A stretch of DNA of 64,000 nucleotides from Gracilaria domingensis (Eukaryota > Rhodophyta > Florideophyceae > Gracilariales > Gracilariaceae): positions 1-64,000 of the forward strand of contig VCMS01000187.1 in NCBI GenBank assembly GCA_022539475.1, in the 5' to 3' direction. Below are positions 1-12,039 of the stretch, piece after piece (positions within the stretch are counted from its first letter, which is position 1; every line of letters begins with the position of its first letter). A program made the position numbers and the translations under genes. The notes beneath the pieces are model-generated. The model was not told the DNA's origin. It did not search any database and saw only the letters and a list, made by a program, of their open reading frames with translations.

Positions 1-156
1 TCCGTGCGATTAATTTAAGAGATGCAAGCTCTCAAGTCGGCTGCACATCTTTCGTATCGGTACCATTGGATATCTCACAGCCGTGCGCCCTTGGGTTTTC
101 AGAGATGCAAAAGTCGTAGCCACCACCCAGGTGCTCCATGAAACTCTCGCAATCCT

Positions 157-348
157 CTACATCTCGCCCAGTAGCAATTTCCAAACAAACGCGTGCATTG
201 ATGTACTTCCATGCATTTGACCCTGTTTCGGCAGGAATGTTCTCCCCCAGCTCTTTCCCAGAGTACCGTCAAATATCACTATCACGGCGCAGCCATTATC
301 GAATATTTCGTTAGCCAGCTGCTGAGAGGTTAACTTCGTTGGCGCCAT
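157..348 (-). pseudogene. TPP-like HAD phosphatase, N-terminal fragment (left copy)
   Basis: The start matches the right-arm HAD gene at 27547 (QQLANEIF-NG-AVI). HAD motif I, normally DxDGT, is here IFDGT, so it is degenerate. The frame is lost soon after. The next homologous sequence runs on towards base 1 and out of the window. The gene is on the minus strand and points out of the duplication. It is a decayed copy of a host-type gene. Confidence 0.6.
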
Positions 349-359
349 TAACTTCCTGA

Positions 360-1070
360 GTTATACATTTTTGAAAGCCTTTCGAAAAGGGTTCGTTTTG
401 CAACATGAGTGTGGGATACGAATGAACGGATGTATTGAGTCTTCACAATGTGTTCTTGTATTATAAAAGAGTGTAAAACGACACTATTCCGGCTATTCGT
501 AGTCATGTTTAAAAACGGTCCTACTACGACAGAAGCTTTTGATCGTATTTGCAGTAAAGAAAGATGATTTAGTCATAAATTATATTGTACGGTTCAAGAT
601 TCTCTGCGAATCCGGTAACAGAAAACTATCGGAATCCATCCTCTCAACATGAGCTTCAGAATCAAGATCAGTTAAATAACAACAACCTCCATTGAAAGGG
701 TTCGAAAACCACTGATAAATAAGTTACCTACGTTATACGGGTGGCCCAAGTATTGCAAAGCCTTATAGTTCTTCAGAAATATCACAATCTCCCTGTACTC
801 GCTTTTGTTACTAGTATTCCGGTCAACTTTATCGACTGTGGAATGCACCACTTTCCATCTAGCAAAATAAACTTAGAAAAGTATTAGTAACGATGGAGTG
901 TAGGATTTAAAGCGGGCATATTTGAAACCACAAGCAAGACGATCAGCGACTATAAGTAAGTTGTAATATGGAACAGGCTCATTTCGATTAAAGTACACCT
1001 ATGATGCGTTTAAATCTCTCTAAGGCTTTACCAATCACCAGTAAACATCTTATGTGTTCTAACCTGAAAG
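360..1070. other. Intergenic spacer of the left arm
   Basis: AT-rich sequence between the HAD and reductase-like genes. It aligns in reverse with about 26930-27540 of the right arm. I see no ORF of note, no RNA gene and no clear regulatory site in it. Confidence 0.5.
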
Positions 1071-2015
1071 CTGGACGAGAATGGGAGGGGATAACTCTTT
1101 CTCTAACACACGTGTTGACGTAGGTTTGTATGAAAAAGGTCAGCGGGTCACCCGTCCCTAACAGATAGTTTCTTCTTTGGATTGGCGAAGATAAAACTGC
1201 TAGAAGACGCCAGTTCCTGAAACTGAAAGTCGGAGAAATACGGAAAGTCCAACGAGCAGGTTTTCCCGACTCATCGTCAAGGATGCAAGCTCGTCCAACG
1301 TGTCTCTCCGCTCCAGGTTGAAAGTAGTACCTGTCCCTTCAGCTCGAAACTAATCTCTCAACATGCTCTTTCATTATTCGTGAGCAAAACCCCGTACATG
1401 CACCTTCGTAGACGACCTAACGTCCATAGGAATGAAACCTTTAGGACCCGACGATGCTGAAAGCTGATAGCCACACGGGCTTCTCATAATAGCTTACGAG
1501 AAATGTGTCTTCGTCGACAACCCCGCAAGTGAGACCCATAGACCTAAACCTGTCTGCAACGTTGGAGGCCCACTTTCCTGTTGCGACAGTGAGACCATCC
1601 GGACTTTGAGGAGTGACACCATCCTGCGAAGCTGCGTTTCTTGAGGGGACACCAACGTATAGGACAACTTTTGAACATTTCTCCACACCGAGCAGCGAAA
1701 CCAAGGGTATGATGTCTCCATTCTGAAAGAAAACGATATTCTCTCTCAGCGAATAAGGGCAAGCCTGAATTACGTCTCCAGGGTGTTCGTTCTTCCACAA
1801 ACTAGTATCTGTACATCAGAAAGATGAGAGGTAGCAGCCATGCTGTAGAATTCGTGTGCGGAAATGACCATATCTTCTTCGTTCGCAAGTATGGTACTTA
1901 ACGCCCCATTCCAACAATAAGGCCCGAGTCCTTCGGTGGGAGATGAGGTTTGAGGGAAGTCAGAGTATCTGGGACTCGGAGGCGGAGTGGGAGGCATGTC
2001 GGACTGGGAGTTCAT
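1070..2015 (-). pseudogene. Ketopantoate-reductase-like gene (left, broken copy)
   Basis: Reverse-strand copy of the open gene at 26018-26920. The best open stretch (1441-1800) covers the middle of the protein, including the CGRTNTLE-like and FFQNGDIIPL segments. The N-terminal part is in another frame at 1770-2015 and the C-terminal end near 1070-1430 has no long frame. It therefore has several frame breaks. The conserved start ATG lies near 2013. It tells us what the right copy looked like at duplication and is unlikely to make a product. Confidence 0.7.
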
Positions 2016-2426
2016 TGCAAGTGTTCGATTGTTTTTGTGTGACGATAAAAATGGAAGATGGAGCGGAGAACTGCTGGGGTAAAGAGTGATACTTAAGTAC
2101 AAACGGTTGGAAAGCGCAGAACGGGAACATGGTTGACATTGTGAAAGTGAGCGAAATGTATGATATGTGATTGTACTAATGAATGATAGGGCTTGTATGA
2201 GACGACAAGCCACAAAGTGTGATGATGTTTTATGAAAAGTAGGTGGAAGAGTAGAAAGTGTACAATGAATGAAACTGATTTCGAACCTGAGTTGTAAAGT
2301 AGTTGTAAAGCACGAGTTAGGGGAGCTTGAATACAGGATGAACGGAGCCACTTTGGCTTCATAAATGACCGTGAACGGGTTCTATAGCTTCACTCGGATT
2401 GCCATAATTAAAAGGATGGAGTTGGG

Positions 2427-2732
2427 TTGTGCCCGAATACGTCTATAAAGGTCGTAGAAGCACTTATGAAGGAAGGAGTTGTAGACATGTTATTGTTGAT
2501 GACGGTGGAGCCAGGGTTTGGAGGACAGGCGTTTATGGAGGGTGTTCTTGATAAGGTGCGACATGCAAGGGAGTTGTACCCAAGAATAGGGATACAGGTG
2601 GATGGGGGTATTGGACTGAGTACTGTGAAAGGAGTAGTGAAGGCCGGTGCAAACATTTCAGTTGCAGGATCTGCCATCTTTGGCTCGAGTAACCCAGCTC
2701 ATGTCATAACTGGTTTTGGAAAGGCTGGTTAG
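2427..2732 (+). pseudogene. rpe: Ribulose-phosphate 3-epimerase, C-terminal half (left copy)
   Basis: About 100 residues match the second half of ribulose-5-phosphate 3-epimerase, the pentose-phosphate and Calvin-cycle TIM-barrel enzyme. Visible are the phosphate-binding EPGFGGQAF loop, the catalytic VDGGIG aspartate and the VAGSAIFG loop. The N-terminal half with the metal-binding His and first Asp is missing; only a few further epimerase-like codons can be read just upstream, in a shifted frame. The same truncation is seen in the right arm, so it is older than the duplication. The gene faces the reductase-like gene head to head. Confidence 0.8.
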
Positions 2733-2810
2733 AGATAGTAGCGTAAAATTATTGTTTATTACATTGTTACCTTTACGTGTTATCATGACTATATTCTCCG
2801 TCTCCATTGG

Positions 2811-3125
2811 AGATGTATTTCTCTTGTATCACAACCGGGAAAGAATGTGAGAGAACATCAGTATATCCCCAGTGGACGCTGAGAGGGAGGATGAACTACT
2901 CTACGTGGTATCATTGTTACCCATCCGGTGTCGAGTGGTGACATATTCTTTTTTTGTCCACAACCCACACAGGATGTGACGGAAGAAGAAGATGCCCCCA
3001 GTCGAGACAGAGGGTGAGCTACTCTAAGTACAATCACTATCCCTAGCTTGCCTCCACTGGCAATATCTTCCTGTTTTGCTATAACCATCGAGTGAGGTTA
3101 TAGTGGAAGAGAAAAATATCGCCGG
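2811..3125. repeat. About 125-base tandem repeat, 2.5 units (left arm)
   Basis: Successive units start near 2811, 2935 and 3060. Each holds a TGT(ATC)ACAACC-like segment, a GATGTGA-like segment, a CCCAGT-GA box and a TGA-CTACTCTA box. Parts of each unit can pair with each other, for instance the ATAACC/GGTTAT arms near 3081-3110. The array lies between the epimerase fragment and the coiled-coil ORF and may be its upstream region. Confidence 0.6.
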
Positions 3126-3370
3126 TCGAGGCGAGGTGGGTGGGGACTATGTGAGCGCGAAAGAGAGGACAGAGGGGTGCTTAAAGAGTGGAAGGTGCGG
3201 AGGTGTACAGTACATGTTTTCGCGGGAAATGGGATGAGGGAAACAGGGACAATCATGGTGCTGGATATTAGCCCGTGTGGTTGGACAGTGGGGATGGACA
3301 GCACAGTTTAGCTCGATTGCACTGTATCGCAGCGGAAACTTCGATCCAACTACTACTTCTTCTTCTGAAG

Positions 3371-4259
3371 ATGTCGAACGGATACGTGAACGATAAGGAG
3401 CTGTTGGCGCTGTTGGAGGGGAAGGAGGTACCGCCGACGCCGTCACCAAAGCGGGAAGAGGAGGTGATTAAGGCGGCTGGTCGGATGTCGCAGAATCAGG
3501 AAATGGCCGATGAAGAAGAGAAGTGTGAGGCGAGAAGAGGGGATGGTGATGAGGTGGAGAAGGGTGTAGAATTGGAGGTGGAGGGGGTCGCAATGGAGGG
3601 AAGGGGTGCGGTGCATCTGAGTCAGTTGGAAGTTGGAGACCAGATAGAGAGTGGGGGCGGAGAGGGTGGGGATCTTGGGGTTGGTGATGAAGGAGCAACT
3701 GGACGATGGAATTGTGGAGATTGTAACGGAAATGGGCGGTGTGGTGCTGAATGGGGATGGTAGTGGTGTTTCGGTTGAGGCGATTTCGAGCCTGCGGAAT
3801 TCGTTGTCGGTATTGGGAGTGGAGATGAGAAATCATGTGTATGGGATAGTGGAGTGTGCGGGAAGGGAGGTTCGATAGTTGCGGGAGGAGAATAGGGTTC
3901 TAAACGAGAGGTTGGACGTGCTGGAGAAGGAGGTGAAGGAGCTGGGCAAGAGGCAAAGATTGGTGGAAGAGGAGACGGTGAAAGGACGTGTGGAGGAAAA
4001 GACGGAGAAGGGAAGTGTGGGAAGGGTGGCGGTGCAGAAGGGGTCTCCTGTGACACCGAAGACAAAGGGTGGTGGGGTTGGGGATGGGAAGAGCCGTCTG
4101 AAGAAGAGGCGTAAGGAGATGAAGAAGGTGGTGGAGGAGGTGCCGCGGGAGGGAGTGGGAGCTCCGGTGGTGACTGGGTTTAGGAGTGCGGCGGAGGTAG
4201 CGCGGACTGCGAAGGGGATTCTGAGGGGACAGGAGGAGAGAAGGATGGGAGGGATGTGA
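3371..4259 (+). pseudogene. Coiled-coil, Lys/Glu-rich protein (left, interrupted copy)
   Basis: Plus-strand copy of the right-arm gene at 23731-24660, starting with the same MSNGYV-like N-terminus at 3371. The reading frame is interrupted, giving blocks at 3275-3763, 3651-3878 and 3879-4259. The family is unknown to me. The long proline-rich frames on the opposite strand are shadows of it. Confidence 0.55.
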
Positions 4260-4639
4260 AGCCGTTTGGGCGAGGCGGGTATACGAGAAGGGGGAGGGTT
4301 GTCCACCTGACTTCTACAAAATGACGTTTGCGGAGACGAAGAGAGAGGATGCGAACGCGTGATGGGCGAGAAATGGGTAAATAGCGGGGGTGGTGTGGAC
4401 TGGGAAGAAGTGATGGGATGATTGAGGTGGGATGAGTTGCGATTGGCATTGCAACATGGGAGAAAATGGAAACGCAAACTAGCACGAGTGCAGTTTTGAG
4501 AGAGGGTTGCGGAAAAGAGTGAATGGGGTGGTGCGGCGAAGTAGAACCTCTACAAAAACTAGGGGACCCAAGAACTAAACTGCGCGAGATGGAATTTAAT
4601 ATTCCAAAATTTCTTAATTTTTTGAGTGCCAGCCTCTGC

Positions 4640-7200
4640 CACCCCCTCGCGCGCCCCAAATAGCCCCAAAACTAGCTTAGTTTCCAAAGCGAACAGACTA
4701 TATTCCACTTTGCAGAACACAGACGATAATTTTAGGATACTGAACGACGAAGAGTACGAGGCCTTTCAGGAGCTACGGGACAGACTGATCTCTCCACCTG
4801 TTTTGGCCTTATCCGTACCGGGACGTCCGTACCTGCTGGACACCGACGCGTGCGATGTCCAGGTTGGCTGTACTCTACTCCAGCACCAACCAGATGGGAA
4901 GGAGTACAAACCCGTTGGGTATTGGAGCCGTTCCATCTCGCGGGCGGAGCGGAAGTACACGACCACCGAGAAGGAATGCCTCCCGGTTGTGTGGTCGATG
5001 CTTCTTTTAAGGCCATATCTGGAAGGTGAAAGATTCACGGTGGGGACTGACCACCATTCGCTGAGGTGGATCCTAAATTTGGCCGACTGTACCGGACGAC
5101 TGGCACGCTGGCGCCTACGCTTGTCAGAGTTTGACTTTGACGTGGTGCACCGCGCGGGTGTCAAACACCAAGCTGCGGACGCACTGTCCCGTTTGGAGAC
5201 CGAGGGTCTCGATGAAGGACCTCTTGAGGACGACATACCCTGCTTTGCAATGGAACCCGACTGGGACTGTGATTGCTTCGTGGCTACAGTCCAAGAAGAG
5301 GACACCCTTTACGAGAACGTCCTCATTGATTGGGAGGACTCTGACAGCGCGAACGAACTCTCAGGGAATGATGATGTACTGGCCGTGGACACGGAGCAAA
5401 GGGAAGTATTGCCTATCCCAGCGGGTGAACTTCTGGCGGAGCAAGCGAAAGAGCCGTGGTATAAGGCTATCGCTGAATCCGTTGGAAAGCCTCAGTCCCG
5501 CTTCGGGTACGACCATCACAGTTTTCTTTCAAGGACCTCACCCCTGGACGGTGCAATTCAGCGCCTGTTCCCTCCAACCCTGCGGGACCGCGTACTATAT
5601 CTGTCGCATTATCCAAGATTGGCTGGTCATCCTGGAGGGAAGAAAATGTACGCGACCCTCAGACGGGACCTCTTTTGGCCATTCATGACGAATGACGTTT
5701 ATCAGAGCGTCAAGGATTGCCGGTCACGCGCTGCGACGCGAGGTACGCAGCACAAGCATCAGAAGTATCTGAAGCTTTTTCCCGCAGTGGGTTCTCTCGA
5801 ATTTGTCGCTTTGGACATACTGGGGCCACTCACGAAGACCAGACATGGGAATCGCTTTATCTTGGTCATTACTGACCACTTCTCCAAGCTGGCTGGCGCA
5901 ATTACCTTACCGGCTACAGGAGCTAACAATATCGCGCTTGCCTTCTGGGAGCACTGGGTATTCCCATATGGGGCACCCCAGTACTTACTGACCGATAACG
6001 GACCGCAGTTCGTCGCGAAATTCTTCGAAGTCCTTTGCGGGGATCTAGGTTTGCGTCATTTGCTGACGGCGGCCTACCACCCGCAGACTAACGGACAGGC
6101 GCAGCGTTTTAATCGAACCCTCGTGGGACGCCTTAGGCATTACGTGTCCGAACACCAGCGAGACTGGGATGATTTCGTCCAGCCCTTGGTCTTCGCATAC
6201 AACTCCCAGGTCCATGGGACCACCGGGACAACACCTTTTGACTTGGTGCTAACACGACACCCGCTTGGGATCGTCGTCGACGCTCCGAGTACCGCATTCT
6301 CCCCAGCTGGGTCTGAGAATCCGAATTCGGTCACAGTGAAACGTCAAACCCGCGCCCGTATTCGGTACCTCCTTTCGAAGGCCTAAGCGACAATGGACCG
6401 TGTCCAGCGACGCTACAAGGCTGATTTTGACTCCCGTGTACGGGCTCAGCTTTCACTTTCCCATGGGGACTACGTCTTTTTAGACCGCCCTCCGCGGAAA
6501 ACGACGGAGACTGCGGAGGAAGAAGGTATTTCCCGCAAGGTCCTTCCTAGAACAACTGATCCCTTTCGGGTTGTCAAAGCCACAGACACAACCCTGACCA
6601 TCTTGGACGGCGACCTGCACGACATGGTCTCAATTGACGGTGTCACGAAAGCCGCACAGAGTTTTGAAGCGACTGAGTCACCCACGACACAGCCGGAGTC
6701 GTCACAGCCCGCATCAGCCCCGCAGGGAACACCGACGTCGTTTTCCGAGGCGTCAGACCCCAACGGAAATGCTCCTTCTGAGCCACAGTTTACTGGTCCT
6801 AAACAGGTCACGGTCGATCCCACGACCGCGCCTGAACCCTCTGGGACACCTCTCCCAGACATGGAACTCCCGCCTGAACTCCTCGAGGAGGAAGGCGGCG
6901 ATTCCCGCGAATGGGTTGTAGAAAAGGTCCTCGACGAGGGAGTGGCCTGTGATGGGTCTGCAATGGTCAAAGTCCGGTGGTACGGTTACACGCCCTCGAG
7001 AGACCCTGAGAGCCTCTCTACAACGTTCCCTTTAACTTTGTCGCTCGCTTTCGTGCCCGGCGCGATCGCACACGCTCGCGTAACTGAACGCAACCTCTTT
7101 CGAGGACTTTGGAGTGCTTTTCCGGTTTTGGGAAAGAAAAATTTCGGCATAGTCTCTCCCCGGCCATGACGGTCAAAAATTTTCCGGCGGGATAGCGCTG
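4640..7200 (+). mobile_element. Ty3/gypsy chromodomain-type LTR retrotransposon fossil
   Basis: Pol remains in the usual gypsy order: the end of the reverse transcriptase, an RNase H domain (about 4780-5200), an integrase with zinc-binding and DDE core regions (about 5590-6270), then a C-terminal tail with a chromodomain-like segment (about 6905-7000). The 5' part with gag, protease and the main reverse transcriptase core is missing, cut off at the inner edge of the inverted duplication. It is broken, with a 5' truncation and a decayed 3' end. The long open integrase stretch suggests moderate age. Chromoviruses of this kind are abundant in plants, fungi and red algae. Confidence 0.85.
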
Positions 7201-8100
7201 GTGTAAAGTTCATATGGGTCTCGCGAAGGCCTTCGGAATGCTTCGCAATGGTGTCGGAGAAGTTTGGACCCCTCCGTAATGATCTAGGACGACTTGACAC
7301 ACTCGCAGTAGCAAGCAGCCGACCTTTTGAGGACTGTGCACACCCGGTGCAGCGCATCACATTGCTGGCATGCGCCGTTGCACGCACGGAACGGCCAAGT
7401 TGGACACTCGCGCACTTTGGCACGCTCGAAGGACCCACGTGGGACACGCGCGCGCCATGCACAAGCGCCCGCGCCGCTATGCGCACTTGCAAGCGTGCCA
7501 AACGCCACGTGGCCTACGCCTGTGGGTAGCTGATTGGGTATACAGTATTGCCGGTAGCCGCTACGCCGCCAGGCACAATCAAAAAGTATTTTGATGGGCC
7601 GCGCACCCCAAATCCGGCATTGCAAGCCGCCGAAACGGCCGCGTTTCCGAGTTACGGGCAAAACAAAGAATCAACGTTTTCGAGCCCATCTAGGAGGATA
7701 ATTTCCGGCGCGAATTTTTTGATTCGCCTTGCAAGTAACCCTCTAGGAAATCAGCCGAGTCCGGCCTATTCACCTATCGAAGACATGCCTATTTGGCCGC
7801 CGCGCGTACTGTGCACCTCGCAGCCTTGCTTGCACGTGCCGTGCGCACGCGCGCAGTGCAGCGCACGCGCGTGCGCGCCGCCAACGGCTCTCCGTTTTAC
7901 CCAGCCGAGAGATCTTGGCACTTGGAGCCCAAGCGCGCTCCAAGAAGGAAAGGGGACCGAAGCAGGGCTCAATTCACGCCATGAGCGCCGTGCCGCACGC
8001 TACGCACCCCGCGCGCGCATCGCCGAAGTGCCCGCGCTGTCCCTCGAGAGAGATGATCGCACCGCAAACGCGCCGCGACCACGCGTCCAGCTAAGAAGAA
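7200..8100. other. GC-rich degenerate sequence, probably LTR-derived
   Basis: Rich in GCGC, TGCGCACG-like and CACGTGGG-like runs, with short overlapping frames on both strands and none convincing. It follows directly on the gypsy fossil and probably holds decayed terminal-repeat or leader sequence. No gene is supported. Confidence 0.35.
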
Positions 8101-10600
8101 ATGGAGAAGCTGAAGCTCTTCATTGACTCACACGAGCTGAAGCGCCCTACGCATTCCTGCCACGGGTACGACGGCTACGACGGACCGCACCCCCCAGGCC
8201 GTTCAAGTCTAACTCGGACGGTGCGAAAGAAGACTCATCCATATATGACTAGTACAGTGAGCAAAGCCCAACGGGACCATCGCCCACCAGAGAGCCAGGG
8301 ACGCATCTAGAATGCCCCTTGTTTGGACCATGCCCGAGGATGAGACGACCCGTACCGGGGTCAACACCCGTTGGGACCGGCAAACGATACGGCCCATCCG
8401 GGATATGTGAGCAGTCCTTCGAACGCCCGCAGCTCGTGGCTGGGCGACTGTGATTCGTAGCTCCCAACAGGGTCAATGAAAGTTGTCTCTCGATCAATCC
8501 ACGTTGTACCCCCACGGGAAGGAAATCATACCAGTTGGGAAGCAATGTTTACCGTCTACGTCGAGTGTTTCTGTACAGTGCGTATTCGGAAAGAACCCTA
8601 CGGGAGGATACAGGAGCAAACTGAAGCGCCCGGAGAGGGATGCCGATGAGTGAAAAGTACCCAGCTGGGAACCAAAGTCTCGCTGCATCGGGGCGTCTCT
8701 ACCGTACCTTCCGTGGCCTGAGAGGAAAGTACTAAGCTTCGTAACGCGGTGTGCGCCTACTAGCTCTTCCTCAAAAGGACAGTCTGCTACACATCTACGG
8801 GCTCTATTCGTGACTCCGCCCATGGCCTTTCACCCCTTTGGAACTTCTGAGGATGGTTAGAACCTGCTTTTGCACACTTGGCATCGCTGGAACCCGCGTG
8901 GGATTCTCGCATTATAGAGCAAGCGCGAACCCTGTTTCGGTCGTAGCTTGCCCAACTGGGATCCTGATTGGTCTGGAATTTGTTTCTGGTTTGCTTATCA
9001 GACTGTCGACCCAAACGAGATTTTTCCGCACTCAGGCTCGCCGTGTCGCATCGCTCGCATGCGCTTCGCAGCGATTGTAAGAATCGAAACTCCAGCAATC
9101 CTTTGCGTCTGTCGCCGGTACTTAATTCGGTCGGGTGGCCCACTACGAAACTCCTATGATCTCTACCTTGCTGTTTCGCGATCGCAGTCGTTCGTGACCC
9201 TCTCGGGATTTATTCGTTTGTTAATTTGTCTCACGCAGAGACCTCAAGCCCTTGGGAAGCCGCTCCACTCGCTGAGGCGCAATGGTCGCTCAACGGGCGA
9301 CATATTCGCCCATAGAGATTCTGGCGGCTTGCATTTTATGAAGCGCGCTGCCAATGGTCGTGGTGCCCCAACCGGAAATCCAGCGACACGCTGCACATTT
9401 CCACAGCCCGTGAGGGAATCGACGGCGCTACCCTTGGGCATGAACTTCCCCATTGGGGAAGGTCCGTTCGAGTTCTCTGGCCAACCCAATGGGACTTCTT
9501 CGATCCGAGGCAACCGCGCCCCATGGGTATGCCGGAGCTCCAATGACGGGCTCTTCGCCGTGTCGGTCAGCCGCAGCGCTCACGTGCTCATTCGTCGCCT
9601 ATCGGGAATTTTAAGGAAGACAGGACCTGGGTCGCCGTGCTGCTCGCCACATGGGTAACGTTCGCACTGCGGGCGATGTGTGCCGCTCCCTCGCGCGTTG
9701 CGTTGCGTACGATGGTCACCCCAATGGAATCTTGGTGGACTACAAATTGGTGTTCAGTGAGGACTACAATCGTGGTGGCTCCCCGAATGGTAGTGTTTGG
9801 CCACCCTCAGGACGAGGCCAGGCCTAAGAAGGGGAGTCTGTAGTGCAGTGAGAGGCACCGCCCACACGGGTGCATAGTATTAGTTTATTTAGTTAGTGTG
9901 CACAGGGTGCACCTCGGGATCCCACACGTGTAGGGTTGTGACAGTTGTCGTGTCACCCTTCGGGACCCCCCTTATAGGTAGATAGTTTATTATTTTCGAC
10001 ACGTGGCTTGTGCCCGTGGGAGGTGCACTGAAGCATCTCCCGCCGGGCATAGCTCATCGTGGTAAACCTCAAGCACCCCCTAGACGATTCTTTCATCATC
10101 TAGTTTTTCACAAGGGTCATCCCACCGTCACTACCGGTGCTGCGCGCCTATCTCGCGCCCCGTTGTTAGCGTCCGTTGAGTGCTCCTTCGTCCCCACTTG
10201 GGTGCTGTGCAATTTGTTCCTTTATCAGGGCATAGTACGTTGTCACGGCCTGTGGGTGTGCTACAACAATCAAATTGGATTAAATCGTCGTGCATGTAAT
10301 GCACGAGATGTGGAATGTGCTTATCCAGTTCTGTTTTGTTCAAGTAAACCTCCGCTTCCAAAGCACGCCGCACCAACTACTAACCAACACCAGAGTACCG
10401 TTGCCATATCTTTGTTTGCGTGCGACTCTGTGCCTTTCGCAAGCGCTTTCGCGCAAGGTAAAAAACTGGAACAGGACGCACAGCCCTGTATTCAATCTGT
10501 GCCCTGTCTTGCGGTTGTCGTGTGGTTCCGATTTTTCCTTCGACGGCTGCCACGAATGGGTCTCCATGAACCCCTAGAAGCCTATAGCGTCAACCCCTAC
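8100..10600 (+). mobile_element. LTR-retrotransposon-like fossil with a 3' terminal region
   Basis: A degraded stretch in which the short word CCC-AA-TGGG-A and variants recur a dozen times between 8260 and 9800. Near 9650-9830 a frame reads as a Pro-Asn-Gly-rich C-terminus. It is followed by a purine tract (AGAAGGGGAGTC) and then TGTAGTGCAG at about 9839, the usual layout of a polypurine tract and the start of a 3' LTR. The region 9839 to perhaps 10600 would be the LTR. It is heavily broken, so family assignment beyond LTR type is uncertain. Confidence 0.45.
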
Positions 10601-10891
10601 TAATTTGCCAGCGGTGATAGGGCTCTCTAGCAGTTTACTGTTTTAGCGGTAGCCAATTAAAATAGTACAGGTGCGGGACGGATTATAGCGTTATAGAGAA
10701 GTTTGATACGTACAGGGGAGGGTCGCGATATAGTGCCGAACTGAATAGTGCCTGACACAGTATAGTGCTACCCCGATCGGCGTGGCACAACTCTTTCCGC
10801 CAAATGCCGAATCACAGTCAGTCAGCATAAATGCTGACTGCAAAGTGTAACATGCGTTTGCTCCTTTCCTTGTCTCCAGAGCCGTCCAAAT

Positions 10892-11950
10892 ATGACGATT
10901 AATAAGATCAAACAACGCAGAACGCGTTTGTCCAAAGATCAGCAAATCGAGGCAGCGGAACTTCTCAGCCGCGTTCACCATGCAGAGACTGTTATGAAAC
11001 AATTTCTGATTAGCAGAAGGACTGTGACCAACATTCGTCGCAAGACAGCAAGCTTATGTCGAGCAGCGCTATCTTCCTCTACCTCGCTTGCCCTCAGAAG
11101 CAATCGATCGGCAGTCTATCATGACATAGAAGAAAAGCTTATTCCTTTTGTGTCCTTTGCTCGCGCCAGCAAGCTACCTGTTACAGCCTGTGTTCTGCAC
11201 GAAAAAGTATTGCTCATTCGCGATCGGCTTTCTCAGAACGCTAAAAAAGAGGAAGCGAAAAAGGCGTCTTGCACGATTCCGTGCTTCAAAAGGATGGGCG
11301 GCAAAATTTGTACGTCGTCATGCACTGAGATCTGTTTCTCTTTCCGGGGAAGCAGGAAGCGTTGAAGTAGCACAAGTTGCCAAACATATCAGACCTGCGC
11401 GAAGAGCTCGAAGATTATGATTTGGGGAACATTTTCAACGTCGACGAAGCAGGTCTTTTCTTCCGGCTTCTGCCCAAACGAACTTGTATCACGCAAAACG
11501 AACATCGTAAATCCATGTCTGGGATGAAGGCGATGAAAGTAAAAGACCGAGTAGCAGCCTACGTGTGCACCAATGCAGACGGTTCGTTTGAAGTGCCTAT
11601 GGCAATCATCGGAAAGTCTGCTAATCCTTTCACTGAGTGCACCTGATCAGGATCCTTTCTCCGATCAACTTCGTGAGGACGTAACTGCCTACGATGTGTC
11701 GCGATAGCTGGAGATCCAGAATGATCATGATATACAGGACGCTTTGGTACAGGACGAGCTAGAGAGTGTAATCAGCACAAGCATGACTGTCAGTGCGGAA
11801 AGCGAGAGCGAGACTGATTTTGATGTTGATGGTATAGACGCAGACACGAAGCCAGAACTGCTATCGGAAACGGAGATCAAATATTTGTTTGCGTGTATTG
11901 AGTCTATTTGCTCAAAGCAAACTGACTGGGATGCCTACCACTTTATATGA
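10892..11950 (+). pseudogene. Pogo/Tigger-type DNA transposon transposase, broken
   Basis: The N-terminal part (10892-11365) resembles a CENP-B/pogo helix-turn-helix protein (KQRRTRLSKDQ, then a DIEEKLIPFV-FAR region). The next frame (11377-11646) has the DDE_1 signature: NIFNVDEAGLFFRLLP with the first catalytic Asp, KDRVAAYVCTNADGS and MAIIGKSANP. The C-terminal half of the DDE domain with the remaining acidic residues is absent. After a gap comes an acidic tail (11744-11950). One frame change plus an internal deletion leave it inactive. This is a plain cut-and-paste DNA transposon. Confidence 0.8.
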
Positions 11951-12039
11951 ATAGCAAAGAGCTCGCTGTTAAGTGCTAAGCGCAGCAAAAGCAGAGGGCG
12001 ATCCCGTCAACTTTTAATAACGGAGCTGTTCAATGAATG

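Larger units (their letters stand above)
1..4727. repeat. Left arm of a large inverted duplication
   Basis: This segment is repeated in reverse complement at about 23262-27932. Matching landmarks run in order through both arms: the HAD gene start (157-348 against 27547-27741), the reductase-like gene (about 1070-2015 against 26018-26920), the epimerase fragment (2427-2732 against 25300-25605), a 125-base tandem repeat, and the coiled-coil ORF. The inner edge falls at the TTCCACTTTGCAGAACACAGACG stretch near 4727, inside the gypsy fossil. The outer edge lies beyond the window start. The left copies are the more damaged ones, as if only the right arm had been kept for a time. Confidence 0.9.

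Noticed and set aside
7200-8130. Several overlapping Arg/Ala/His-rich frames
   Set aside because: Typical of stop-poor GC-rich DNA; both strands are open at once and nothing is conserved.
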